This document shows positions 54,698-62,561 of a stretch of 64,000 nucleotides of DNA, in pieces. Numbering within the stretch: the stretch's first letter is position 1; each line of letters starts with the position of its first letter. The DNA is from Ruminiclostridium sp. (GTDB lineage Bacteria > Bacillota > Clostridia > Oscillospirales > Ruminococcaceae), in the NCBI GenBank assembly GCA_017624025.1, contig JAGANY010000005.1, forward strand, positions 1 to 64,000, in the 5' to 3' direction. The position numbers and the translations under genes are program-made. Under the pieces are notes generated by a model, which saw only the letters and a list, made by a program, of their open reading frames with translations, had not been told where the DNA came from and searched no databases.

Positions 54698-55498
54698 CTA
54701 TACTCCGTGAGTTCTGAAATACTCGAAAAGATACTGCTGGGCGATACCCTTATAGCTTCCCATACATTCGGGGAGCCCGTCGGGGTAATACTCCGCAACT
54801 ATACGCTTTACCCATACATCCATAGGAAACGCCTCGGTCTTATGGTAAGCGAAGAGAAGCACACAGTCGGCAACCTTATCGCCCACGCCGACGATTTTTT
54901 TAAGCTCCTCTTTTCCCTCTTCGTAGCTCATATCATAAATCTTTTCAAGATCTACTGTCTTATCATTAGTTTTTCTCACAGCGTCAAGAATATACCTTGC
55001 TCTGAAGCCTGCTTTCAGGGGAGCAAGCGACGCTTCGTCTGCCTCTAAAAGTCTTTCCTTTGTGGGAAAGGCATATCCTTCCCCTTTCTTTTCGCCGAAG
55101 GTCTCGCAAAGTCTTGAAACGATGCCTTTTATACGGGGAATATTGTTGTTCTGTGAGATAATAAAGCTTATAAGCGTCTCGAAAGGCTCCTGCCGTAAAA
55201 TACGGAGACCCCTGTTTTCTCCCGACGCAAGCTTTAATGTTTCGTCGGAGCTGAACTGCTCGATAATAGCGTTATAATCGGTTTCTGTGTCGAAATAGGA
55301 TAACCAGTATTCTAAATCCTCTTCGTCAACCCCTAAAAGAAGCACGCCCTCGTCACATTCCTTAAGACGTAAGAAGCGGCTGCCCGAATATCCCGAAAAA
55401 ATCCCGTCATCATCGTGAGACCAGCGGAAAGCCTGACCGCCCTCGAGAGTCTGTATAAGATTAAAGGTGTCGGTTTTTAAAAGATAATCTATTACCAA
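54698..55498 (-). CDS. 8-oxoguanine DNA glycosylase/AP lyase (OGG1 type)
   Basis: The 266-residue protein removes oxidised guanine and nicks the abasic site. The OGG N-terminal domain (LEGGQAFRW) is followed by the helix-hairpin-helix: KKIVGVGDKVADCVLLF has the catalytic K208, and D227 in FPMDVWVKR is the catalytic Asp, 19 residues later as in human OGG1 (K249/D268). Translation appears to start at TTG 55498, behind GGACGG. It is the first gene of the ogg/zinc-ribbon/metalloprotease/ung unit. Confidence 0.9.
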   Translation of the reverse strand: MVIDYLLKTDTFNLIQTLEGGQAFRWSHDDDGIFSGYSGSRFLRLKECDEGVLLLGVDEEDLEYWLSYFDTETDYNAIIEQFSSDETLKLASGENRGLRILRQEPFETLISFIISQNNNIPRIKGIVSRLCETFGEKKGEGYAFPTKERLLEADEASLAPLKAGFRARYILDAVRKTNDKTVDLEKIYDMSYEEGKEELKKIVGVGDKVADCVLLFAYHKTEAFPMDVWVKRIVAEYYPDGLPECMGSYKGIAQQYLFEYFRTHGV

Positions 55499-55566
55499 AA
55501 TTTTAACCGTCCGTTATGTAATATTGTACAAAAATTCGCCGTTTTTAAAAAAATTTCGGAAAACTC

Positions 55567-55595
55567 TTGATTATTTCTTCTTATTATAATACAAT
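55567..55595 (+). promoter_or_regulatory. Promoter of the DUF6062-like gene
   Basis: TTGATT (55567-55572), a 17-bp spacer and TACAAT (55590-55595). Confidence 0.7.
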
Positions 55596-55662
55596 TTAAG
55601 TATAATTTCAACTATATGATATGAAATTTTTATGAAAATAAATTAAGGAGTTTTTAAAAGCT

Positions 55663-56376
55663 ATGAGAGAAAGTATTTTAACAATACCTGTTAACGAGGT
55701 CTTTGAACCCCGTTGCGGATGCCCTATGTGTGCTATGAGAAATACTGTCGAGGAGCATATCAGCGAATATATTATGGGTGCAGCTATGATGGAGCCCGAC
55801 GTAAGAATGGAGACAAACGAACTCGGCTTCTGCCTTACCCATTTTGAAATGCTTCTTCAGCAGAATAACCGCCTTTCTCTCGGACTTATGCTCAATACAT
55901 ATCTCGAGACCGCCCGTGCCAACGTTTTCGATAAGAAGGCTCTTATCTTCAAAGAGGGTGCAAAGGCGAAAAAAGCAAAAAAAGCAAGCGAAATGGAAGA
56001 AACCTGCTTCGTTTGCAGTAAGGTAAACTGGGGTGTTGACCATATGCTGGAGACAGTTTTTACTATGTTCGTAAAAGACCCCGGCTTCAAGAAGCTTTTT
56101 AAGGCACAGGAATATATCTGTATCCCCCATTACATTATGCTTATGGAAAAGGCACAGACAAAGCTCCAGAAGGGCGACCTCGCCGAATTTACCGACGCTC
56201 TCGATAAACTCGTTACCGATTATATGGCAAGCCTTAACAGCGACGTAAACGACTTCTGCAACAGCTTCGACTACCGTAATGCAGGCAAGCTTCATACTCC
56301 CGAAATGGAACACGTAAGAACCTCCGTAGAACGCTCCATCGAATTCCTCACAGGAAGAAAACCAAGAGTAAAATAA
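55663..56376 (+). CDS. Duplicated CxxC/CxxH zinc-site protein (DUF6062-like)
   Basis: The 237-residue cytoplasmic protein has two repeats of one pattern: CGCPMC ... FCLTHF (residues 18-66) and CFVC ... ICIPHY (about 117-161). Each pairs a CxxC with a CxxH about 30-45 residues later, so two zinc sites are likely. A Lys/Ala-rich linker joins them. I recall this family as DUF6062, restricted to Clostridia; its function is unknown. Single-gene unit with its own promoter. Confidence 0.75.
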   Translation: MRESILTIPVNEVFEPRCGCPMCAMRNTVEEHISEYIMGAAMMEPDVRMETNELGFCLTHFEMLLQQNNRLSLGLMLNTYLETARANVFDKKALIFKEGAKAKKAKKASEMEETCFVCSKVNWGVDHMLETVFTMFVKDPGFKKLFKAQEYICIPHYIMLMEKAQTKLQKGDLAEFTDALDKLVTDYMASLNSDVNDFCNSFDYRNAGKLHTPEMEHVRTSVERSIEFLTGRKPRVK

Positions 56377-56387
56377 AACCCTAAGGG

Positions 56388-56630
56388 GTTGCTTTATAAA
56401 AGCGTTATAAGTATTTATCGGGAGAAACCTTTCTGAAGAAAGGCTTTCTCCCGTACCCTCTTCCAAAGACTTTTAATATAAATTAAAGAACCACAGGAAA
56501 GTCCTGTGGTTCTTTAATTTATACTGAAAGTTTTCGGAAGGGAGCTCGAGGGAAAGCCCTTTTTCAAAAGGGTTTCCCTCGGTAATGCTCATAAACACTT
56601 TTTATAAAGCAACCTCTTAGGGTTTTTGTT
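56388..56630. repeat. Family B nested palindrome (copy B6)
   Basis: Central 19-bp stem 56480-56498 (AAATTAAAGAACCACAGGA) with 56502-56520. The outer arms are the longest of all copies: ACCCTAAGGGGTTGCTTTATA and the complementary TATAAAGCAACCTC... on the far side. Convergent gap. Confidence 0.9.
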
Positions 56631-56642
56631 TATTTGCCTGGA

Positions 56643-57548
56643 TTACTGACCTTCGAACATAGTTGCTAAGTCAACTAATACGTAGTCGGAAGGACTTTCA
56701 TATACAGAAGGGTCAACTTCGTGTGTTAAGAATGTGATTTCCATTGTTATGCCTGCAGATTCGATGTACTTTACTTCCTTTGTAGCCTTATCTGCATAAA
56801 TTGTAATGTCGCCCATTTCAACAGTGTTGATTGTTTCGAAGAGGTCTTCTGTGCCGTTGTATTCCTTTGTACCTGTTTCAAAAGTAGCTGTATCGGGGTC
56901 GAAGGTCGTCGAAATGGAACCCTTCATTGTGTCTGCCATAGAAGACATTTCTTCTTCGCTGAGTGTCATATACATAGCAGTCTTTTCAGCGTCGCTTACC
57001 ATATAGTACTTGTCGCCGTCAAGAATAACTGTAGCGCCCTCGCCGTCTGTCTTTGTGATTAAAGCCATCTTATTGAGGCCTTCCATGTGGATATCCATAG
57101 TTACCTTGCTGAGCGTACCTGTGCCGTACATATCTGCTTCGTAAGCAAAGCCCATAGCTGTAGGAAGAAGGGATGTTTCATACATATAGTCAGCGTAAAT
57201 CGGAACCTCAGCCTTAAGAGTTTCGATGAATTCCTTCATCTCATCAGTTAAAAGGTCTTCTTTTAAGCCTGTAAGATCCTTTTCGGGAGCGGCTTCTGTT
57301 TCAGCTTCGGTTGTTTCTTCTGTTGTAGCTTCGGTTGTTTCTGCTTCTGTAGCTTCAGTAGTTGTTTCTGCTTCTGTAGCTTCGGTAGTTGTTGTTTCAG
57401 CCTCTGTTTCCTCTGCTTCGGTTGTAGTAGCTTCTGCTGCTTCCTCTTCGGCAACGGTTGTTGTTTCTTCTTCAGCTTCCTTAGCAGGACCGCAGCCTGC
57501 TGCTGTAAGAACCATAGCGGCTAAAAGTACGGATAAAAACTTTTTCAT
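56643..57548 (-). CDS. Secreted lipoprotein with a Thr/Glu/Ala low-complexity linker
   Basis: The 301-residue protein has a lipobox (MVLTAAGC, lipid Cys 19), a linker of ETTTEATEA-type repeats (about 24-90) and a C-terminal soluble domain. That domain has beta-strand patterns such as KMALITKTDGEGATVILDGDKYYMVS and resembles LolA-like or DUF4412-like lipoproteins, although I cannot assign it firmly. Its own consensus promoter is present. The repetitive linker would be prone to length variation between strains. Function is unknown. Confidence 0.72.
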   Translation of the reverse strand: MKKFLSVLLAAMVLTAAGCGPAKEAEEETTTVAEEEAAEATTTEAEETEAETTTTEATEAETTTEATEAETTEATTEETTEAETEAAPEKDLTGLKEDLLTDEMKEFIETLKAEVPIYADYMYETSLLPTAMGFAYEADMYGTGTLSKVTMDIHMEGLNKMALITKTDGEGATVILDGDKYYMVSDAEKTAMYMTLSEEEMSSMADTMKGSISTTFDPDTATFETGTKEYNGTEDLFETINTVEMGDITIYADKATKEVKYIESAGITMEITFLTHEVDPSVYESPSDYVLVDLATMFEGQ

Positions 57549-57614
57549 TGTTTAATTTCCCCTTTTCTTGAGATATGTTTTTTCAATTTATGATATGTAA
57601 ATATCATTTACTAT

Positions 57615-57643
57615 ATTTTATCATGCAAACACTTATTTGTCAA
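57615..57643 (-). promoter_or_regulatory. Promoter of the lipoprotein gene
   Basis: On the minus strand: TTGACA (57638-57643), a 17-bp spacer and TAAAAT (57615-57620). Confidence 0.82.
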
Positions 57644-57750
57644 CTGTAAATATAGATAAATGCGGTTATTTCGTAACCTATAAAATTGTCACTTTTATAC
57701 ACTATCACAAGTCAGTAAACAGAATTTACATAATTTTCATTTTTCTTTCG

Positions 57751-57779
57751 TTGACAAACCCCTTTTTTAGATATATAAT
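57751..57779 (+). promoter_or_regulatory. Promoter of the DUF1385-prmC operon
   Basis: TTGACA (57751-57756), a 17-bp spacer and TATAAT (57774-57779). Both boxes are consensus. Confidence 0.9.
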
Positions 57780-57820
57780 AAATTTGTAGTTTAATCTCTT
57801 TAAAAAAGAAAGGACAAGAA

Positions 57821-58804
57821 ATGTCAAAAAATAAAACAAACTGGACAAGTATAGGCGGACAGGCTCTTCTCGAGGGCATTATGATGAAAGGCCCCGAAAA
57901 GACAGCTATGGCTGTAAGACACGTAAACGGTCAGATTTTAACGGAAGAAACTCCCGCAAAGCCTAAAAAATGGTACAATAAAGCACCCTTTATAAGAGGT
58001 ACAGCCAACTTCATAACACAGCTTTCCGAGGGCTACAATTATATAAGCCGAAGTGCTGAGCTTTCTGGAATTGCTGACGAGGAAGAGGGCGAAGAGCTTT
58101 CAAAATTCGAGAAATGGCTCAACGATAAGTTCGGCGAAAAGCTTATGAACGCCGTTATGGGCGTGGCTATGGTTCTGGGTGTGGCTATGGCGGTTGTGCT
58201 TTTCGTATTCGTTCCTACCTGGATTTTTACAGGTATTCAGCATCTTGCGGGAGATACGGATATATCTTCTTTCCAGTCTCTCTTCGAGGGCATCCTTAAA
58301 ATTATAATCTTTGTGGCATATATGGGCATTGTTGCTGTTTCAAAGGACATCCGCCGTACCTACGAGTATCACGGTGCAGAGCATAAGACCATAGCCTGCT
58401 ACGAAGCAAAGCTCCCTCTTACTGTCGAAAACGTAAAAATTCAGCGTCGCTTCCATCCAAGATGCGGTACAAGCTTTATTTTCCTTGTGCTTCTTATAAG
58501 CATCCTCGTTTACTCTGTTTTCCCTATTACGAATGCGTTATTTATGGAAAACTTCGGCGTAAGCGAAACTATAGCGATTGTTTTAAGAGTATCCTGCAAG
58601 ATTCTTCTTTTACCTGTGATAATGGGTATATCCTACGAAATAATAAGACTTGCGGGAAAATATGACAATTTTATTACCCGTCTTATTTCTGCTCCGGGAC
58701 TTCTTCTCCAGCGTCTTACAACAAGAGAGCCCGACGAGAAGCAGATTGAGGTTGCGATTGAAGCTATGAAGCTTGTTATTCCGAAGGAAGAGGCTTCCCA
58801 GTGA
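57821..58804 (+). CDS. DUF1385 membrane protein (YqhQ-like)
   Basis: The 327-residue protein has the DUF1385 signatures IGGQALLEGIMMKGP at its start and EYHGAEHKTIACYE in the middle, then CGTSFIFLV, with four membrane helices (about 110-135, 165-180, 225-245 and 255-275). The family is widespread in Firmicutes, often beside prmC and prfA; its metal- or nucleotide-dependent role is not settled. Its stop overlaps the prmC GTG start by four bases. Confidence 0.88.
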   Translation: MSKNKTNWTSIGGQALLEGIMMKGPEKTAMAVRHVNGQILTEETPAKPKKWYNKAPFIRGTANFITQLSEGYNYISRSAELSGIADEEEGEELSKFEKWLNDKFGEKLMNAVMGVAMVLGVAMAVVLFVFVPTWIFTGIQHLAGDTDISSFQSLFEGILKIIIFVAYMGIVAVSKDIRRTYEYHGAEHKTIACYEAKLPLTVENVKIQRRFHPRCGTSFIFLVLLISILVYSVFPITNALFMENFGVSETIAIVLRVSCKILLLPVIMGISYEIIRLAGKYDNFITRLISAPGLLLQRLTTREPDEKQIEVAIEAMKLVIPKEEASQ

Positions 58805-59616
58805 CAGCGAAGGAGCTTTTAGCGGAGATTACGGCTGTTCTTGAAAAAGCAGAGGTTTTTGACAGCAGTTACGAGGCTGTGGAAATAATAAAGGAAATCT
58901 GTAACTCCCATCCCTCTCTTATAAGGGAGATTTCCGATGAACAGGCTTTTAGAATAAGAGAAATAGTAAAAAAACGTGCCGAGGGGTATCCGCTTCAGTA
59001 CATTTTCGGAAAATGGGAATTTTACGGGTATGAGTTTTTTGTAGGCGACGGGGTTTTAATTCCCCGCCCCGAAACGGAGCTTATCGTTGATATTGCCTGT
59101 AAAGAGCTTAATAAAAACAGCGTTTTTCTTGACCTTTGCAGCGGGTCGGGCTGTATTCCCATATCTGTAAATAAAGAAACAGGTGCGAAGGCTTATGCTG
59201 TTGAGCTTTACGAAAAAGCTTTCGGCTATCTCGAAAAGAATATAAAGCATAACGATGCCGATGTTACGGCAATTATGGGCGACGCACTTGATAATTCACA
59301 CTTTAACGGCATACTTTTCGACTCGATTTTTTCAAATCCGCCTTATCTTACAAAAACCGAAATGGACGAATTACAGAAAGAAGTAAGATATGAGCCCGAA
59401 ACGGCACTTTTCGGCGGAGATGACGGGCTTTACTTTTATAACCGTCTTTTCCGTTTGTGGAAGGGCAGGCTTAAAGACGGCGGTTTTTTTGCGGTCGAGG
59501 TCGGCGACAAGCAGGCTGAGGCTGTTTCAAGGATAATTGAAGCGGAAGGCTTAAAATCCGAAATAATCAAGGACTTACAAGGAATAGGAAGGGTAGTTAT
59601 CGGACGGAAGATATAA
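58801..59616 (+). CDS. prmC: Peptide chain release factor N5-glutamine methyltransferase
   Basis: PrmC methylates the GGQ glutamine of RF1 and RF2. The 271-residue protein has the N-terminal helical substrate domain, then GVLIPRPETE, the SAM-binding LDLCSGSGCI and the catalytic SNPPYLT. It begins at GTG 58801 inside the stop of the DUF1385 gene (GTGA overlap), so translation is coupled. The usual partner prfA is not in the window. Confidence 0.92.
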   Translation: MTAKELLAEITAVLEKAEVFDSSYEAVEIIKEICNSHPSLIREISDEQAFRIREIVKKRAEGYPLQYIFGKWEFYGYEFFVGDGVLIPRPETELIVDIACKELNKNSVFLDLCSGSGCIPISVNKETGAKAYAVELYEKAFGYLEKNIKHNDADVTAIMGDALDNSHFNGILFDSIFSNPPYLTKTEMDELQKEVRYEPETALFGGDDGLYFYNRLFRLWKGRLKDGGFFAVEVGDKQAEAVSRIIEAEGLKSEIIKDLQGIGRVVIGRKI

Positions 59617-59640
59617 AAAGCGAAACGGAGGGGAACAGAA

Positions 59641-59829
59641 ATGATTGATTACAAATCACTTTATTTCTTTTTATTCAACGGTATTACAGATATTATCGGT
59701 GAAATGGAAAAAGCGGAAAACAGAAACGACAACATCAGATTTATCCAGTATCTTAAAATCCTGCAGGCAGGCTCGGAAGAGCTTTATCTTAAGCAAGGTG
59801 ACGATGATGACGATGACGGGCAGACATAA
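59641..59829 (+). CDS. Small protein with a poly-Asp tail
   Basis: The 62-residue protein begins MIDYKSLYFFLFNGITDII, is helical in prediction and ends in six aspartates plus GQT. It starts behind a perfect GGAGGGG ribosome site 24 bases after prmC, and the terminator hairpin overlaps its last codons, so it is probably the third gene of the DUF1385-prmC operon. No family is recognised. Confidence 0.65.
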   Translation: MIDYKSLYFFLFNGITDIIGEMEKAENRNDNIRFIQYLKILQAGSEELYLKQGDDDDDDGQT

Positions 59830-59845
59830 AGTCTGCCCGTTTCTT
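59818..59845 (+). terminator. Terminator overlapping the small protein's stop
   Basis: GGGCAGAC (59818-59825) pairs with GTCTGCCC (59831-59838), then GTTTCTT. Confidence 0.78.
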
Positions 59846-59866
59846 GCAATAATCTCTGAAAAATCC

Positions 59867-60034
59867 GAGCGAAGCGAGCAATAAAAATTATCTGTCAACT
59901 CTTTTATAAAAGAGTTGGCGGGGGCAAGGGGCGGCAGCCCCTTATTTTCACAAGCTTGGGGACTCCGTCCCCTTAACCCCTGCAAGCCTTTTGGAAAAAG
60001 GCTTGGCGAAAACTTTCTTTGCTCGCTTCGCTCG
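59867..60034. repeat. Family A palindromic repeat, inverted pair (locus A5)
   Basis: A forward copy (about 59867-59942: gagcgaagcgagc, ACTCTTTTATAAAAGAGT, GGGGCGGCAGCCCC) faces a reversed copy (about 59957-60034: AAGCCTTTTGGAAAAAGGCTT, gctcgcttcgctc). With the two flanking GGGCAGAC terminators the whole of 59818-60072 is one imperfect palindrome. Convergent gap before leuS. Confidence 0.88.
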
Positions 60035-60043
60035 TTTTTTTGT

Positions 60044-60072
60044 AAGAGAAAGGGCAGACTTTACGTCTGCCC
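60044..60072 (-). terminator. Terminator of leuS
   Basis: On the minus strand GGGCAGAC (60072-60065) pairs with GTCTGCCC (60059-60052), then TTTCTCTT. The stem is identical to the one at 59818-59838. Confidence 0.75.
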
Positions 60073-60079
60073 CTTATTT

Positions 60080-62482
60080 TTATTTTACTACAAGGTTTAC
60101 AAGCTTCTTCGGTACGGCAATAGACTTAACGATTGTCTTGCCTTCTACCATAGGCTTTATTGTCTCGTTTTCGAGAGCTGTCTTTATCATATCATCCTGG
60201 CTCATATCAGCAGGAATGTTCATCTTCGCTCTTACCTTGCCGTTGAGCTGAACTACAACCTCTACTGTCTCTTCAATACAAAGAGCCTCGTCATATTCTG
60301 CCCACGCCTGTTCGGAAAGAATACCGCCGAAAATGTTTGAGTACATTTCCTCTGTCATGTGAGGTGCAAAAGGATTGAGTATTGTGATAAGTGCCTTAAG
60401 CTCAGCCTTGTTGATGCTTCCCTTTTCATAAACAGCATTTACAAACGCCATCATAGAAGCAATAGCTGTGTTGAACTTAAGAGCCTCGATGTCTTCGGAA
60501 ACCTTCTTTATTGTTCTGTGGAGAGGTGCGGATAATTCCTTGCTGAATTCGTCTCCGTCAGTAAGAATATCCTGCATGTTCCAGATTCTGTCGAGGAATC
60601 TCTTACAGCCCTTAAGGCTGTTTTCGCTCCAGGGAGCAGCCTGCTCGTAGTCGCCCATAAAGAGTACATATACTCTTAATACGTCTGCACCGTATTCGTC
60701 AACAACATCGTTAGGGTCAACAACATTTCCTCTTGACTTACTCATCTTTACGCCGTCAGGTCCTAAGATAAGACCCTGTGCTGTTCTCTTTGCATAAGGC
60801 TCAGAGCTTGTAACAGCGTCAATGTCATAAAGGAACTTATGCCAGAAACGTGAGTAGATAAGGTGTCTTGTAACGTGCTCCATACCGCCGTTGTACCAGT
60901 CAACAGGCATCCAGTAGTCGAGAGCTTCCTTGGAAGCTAAAGCACTGTCGTTGTTCGGGTCACAGTAACGTAAGAAGTACCAGGAAGAACCTGCCCACTG
61001 AGGCATTGTATCTGTTTCACGCTTAGCGTCGTGACCGCACTTGGGACACTTGCAGTTTACGAAATCATCAATTCTTGCGAGAGGGCTTTCGCCGTCTGTG
61101 CCGGGCTGGAAGTTTTCAACAGGGGGTAATCTTAAGGGTAATTCCTCGTAAGGTACGGGAACGATACCGCATTCGGGACAATGTACAATCGGAATAGGCT
61201 CGCCCCAGTATCTCTGGCGGTTGAATGCCCAGTCCTTCATCTTGAACTGAACGCCTGCTTCGCCTACGCCCTTTGCCTTAAGTACTTCGAGAACCTTAGC
61301 GATTGCGTCCTTCTTGTTGGTAATGCCGTTGAGTTCTCCGCTGTTTACCATTTCGCCGTCGCCTGTATAGGCTTCCTTTTCAATATCTCCGCCCTTGATT
61401 ACTTCGATAATGTCGATGCCGAACTTCTTTGCGAAGTCATAGTCACGGGTATCGTGTGCAGGAACAGCCATAATAGCACCTGTACCGTAGCCCATCATTA
61501 CATAGTCGGCAACATAAACAGGAATCTCCTTGCCTGTAAGGGGATTTATAGCGGTAAGACCTTCGATTTTTACGCCTGTCTTGTCCTTTACGAGCTGTGT
61601 TCTTTCGAATTCGCTCTTAAGACTGCATTCTTCCTTGTACTTGTCGAGTGCGTCGATATTAGCGATAGAATCACGGTATTTTTCAATAATGGGGTGTTCG
61701 GGAGCAATAACCATAAAGGTTACGCCGTAAAGTGTATCGGGTCTTGTTGTATAGATGCGGAGCTTTTCGTCCTGTTCCTTGATGGAGAATTCTACGAATG
61801 CACCTACGGACTTGCCAATCCAGTTTTCCTGCTGGAGCTTTATGTTAGGAAGGAAGTCAACCTCGTCGAGACCCTGTAAAAGCTTGTCCGCATATTCTGT
61901 AATGCGTAAGTACCATACTTCCTTATCCTTCTGGACGATATTGCTGTGGCAGATATCACACTTACCGCCCTGGGAGTCCTCGTTGGAAAGAACTACCTTA
62001 CAGCTGGGGCAGTAGTTTACTAAGGTCTTGTCTCTGAAAACAAGGCCGTTTTCAAACATCTTGAGGAAAATCCACTGTGTCCACTTATAATAGTCCTCTT
62101 CGGTAGTGTCAACAACTCTTGACCAGTCGAATGAGAAGCCTACCTTTTTAAGCTGGCTTGTGAACTTTGCGATATTGTTATCTGTAACCTGGCGGGGATG
62201 AACGCCTGTCTTGATAGCGGTATTTTCGGTAGGTAAGCCGTAAGCGTCAAAGCCGATAGGGAAAAGAACGTTATATCCCTGTAATCTCTTCTTTCTGCTT
62301 ACTACTTCAAGACCGGAATAAGCCTTGATGTGTCCAACGTGCATACCCGAACCCGAGGGGTAAGGGAATTCTACGAGAGCATAGAACTTAGGCTTGGGAC
62401 TGCCTGTAACAGCCTTGAAGCTGTCGTGTTCGGCCCAGTATTTCTGCCACTTCTGTTCAATGGCACTGAAATCGTACTTCAT
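60080..62482 (-). CDS. leuS: Leucine-tRNA ligase
   Basis: LeuS charges tRNA-Leu. The 800-residue class I synthetase has the HIGH-type motif PYPSGSGMHVGHI (about 40-52), a zinc-binding knuckle region (CPSC ... CDIC and CPEC ... CPKCG), the CP1 editing domain and KMSKS in GVKMSKSRGNVV. Length is standard. It has a consensus promoter with a leader of only about 40 bases, so it has no T-box control. Confidence 0.96.
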   Translation of the reverse strand: MKYDFSAIEQKWQKYWAEHDSFKAVTGSPKPKFYALVEFPYPSGSGMHVGHIKAYSGLEVVSRKKRLQGYNVLFPIGFDAYGLPTENTAIKTGVHPRQVTDNNIAKFTSQLKKVGFSFDWSRVVDTTEEDYYKWTQWIFLKMFENGLVFRDKTLVNYCPSCKVVLSNEDSQGGKCDICHSNIVQKDKEVWYLRITEYADKLLQGLDEVDFLPNIKLQQENWIGKSVGAFVEFSIKEQDEKLRIYTTRPDTLYGVTFMVIAPEHPIIEKYRDSIANIDALDKYKEECSLKSEFERTQLVKDKTGVKIEGLTAINPLTGKEIPVYVADYVMMGYGTGAIMAVPAHDTRDYDFAKKFGIDIIEVIKGGDIEKEAYTGDGEMVNSGELNGITNKKDAIAKVLEVLKAKGVGEAGVQFKMKDWAFNRQRYWGEPIPIVHCPECGIVPVPYEELPLRLPPVENFQPGTDGESPLARIDDFVNCKCPKCGHDAKRETDTMPQWAGSSWYFLRYCDPNNDSALASKEALDYWMPVDWYNGGMEHVTRHLIYSRFWHKFLYDIDAVTSSEPYAKRTAQGLILGPDGVKMSKSRGNVVDPNDVVDEYGADVLRVYVLFMGDYEQAAPWSENSLKGCKRFLDRIWNMQDILTDGDEFSKELSAPLHRTIKKVSEDIEALKFNTAIASMMAFVNAVYEKGSINKAELKALITILNPFAPHMTEEMYSNIFGGILSEQAWAEYDEALCIEETVEVVVQLNGKVRAKMNIPADMSQDDMIKTALENETIKPMVEGKTIVKSIAVPKKLVNLVVK

Positions 62483-62526
62483 ATTTTTATTCCTTTCTTT
62501 AAATGGAAATTTTTATCTATCCATAT

Positions 62527-62555
62527 ATTATATTACAGATAAAGGGCGGTGTCAA
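62527..62555 (-). promoter_or_regulatory. Promoter of leuS
   Basis: On the minus strand: TTGACA (62550-62555), a 17-bp spacer and TATAAT (62527-62532). It starts next to the stop of the upstream gene. Confidence 0.88.
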
Positions 62556-62561
62556 GCGTTT

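Noticed and set aside
25022..56630. CRISPR array made of the family B repeats
   Set aside because: Copies are kilobases apart, inverted in places, and have no regular spacers or cas genes.
62483..62526. Possible T-box leader before leuS
   Set aside because: The promoter leaves only about 40 bases of leader, too short for a T-box; no T-box sequence is seen there or before aspS.
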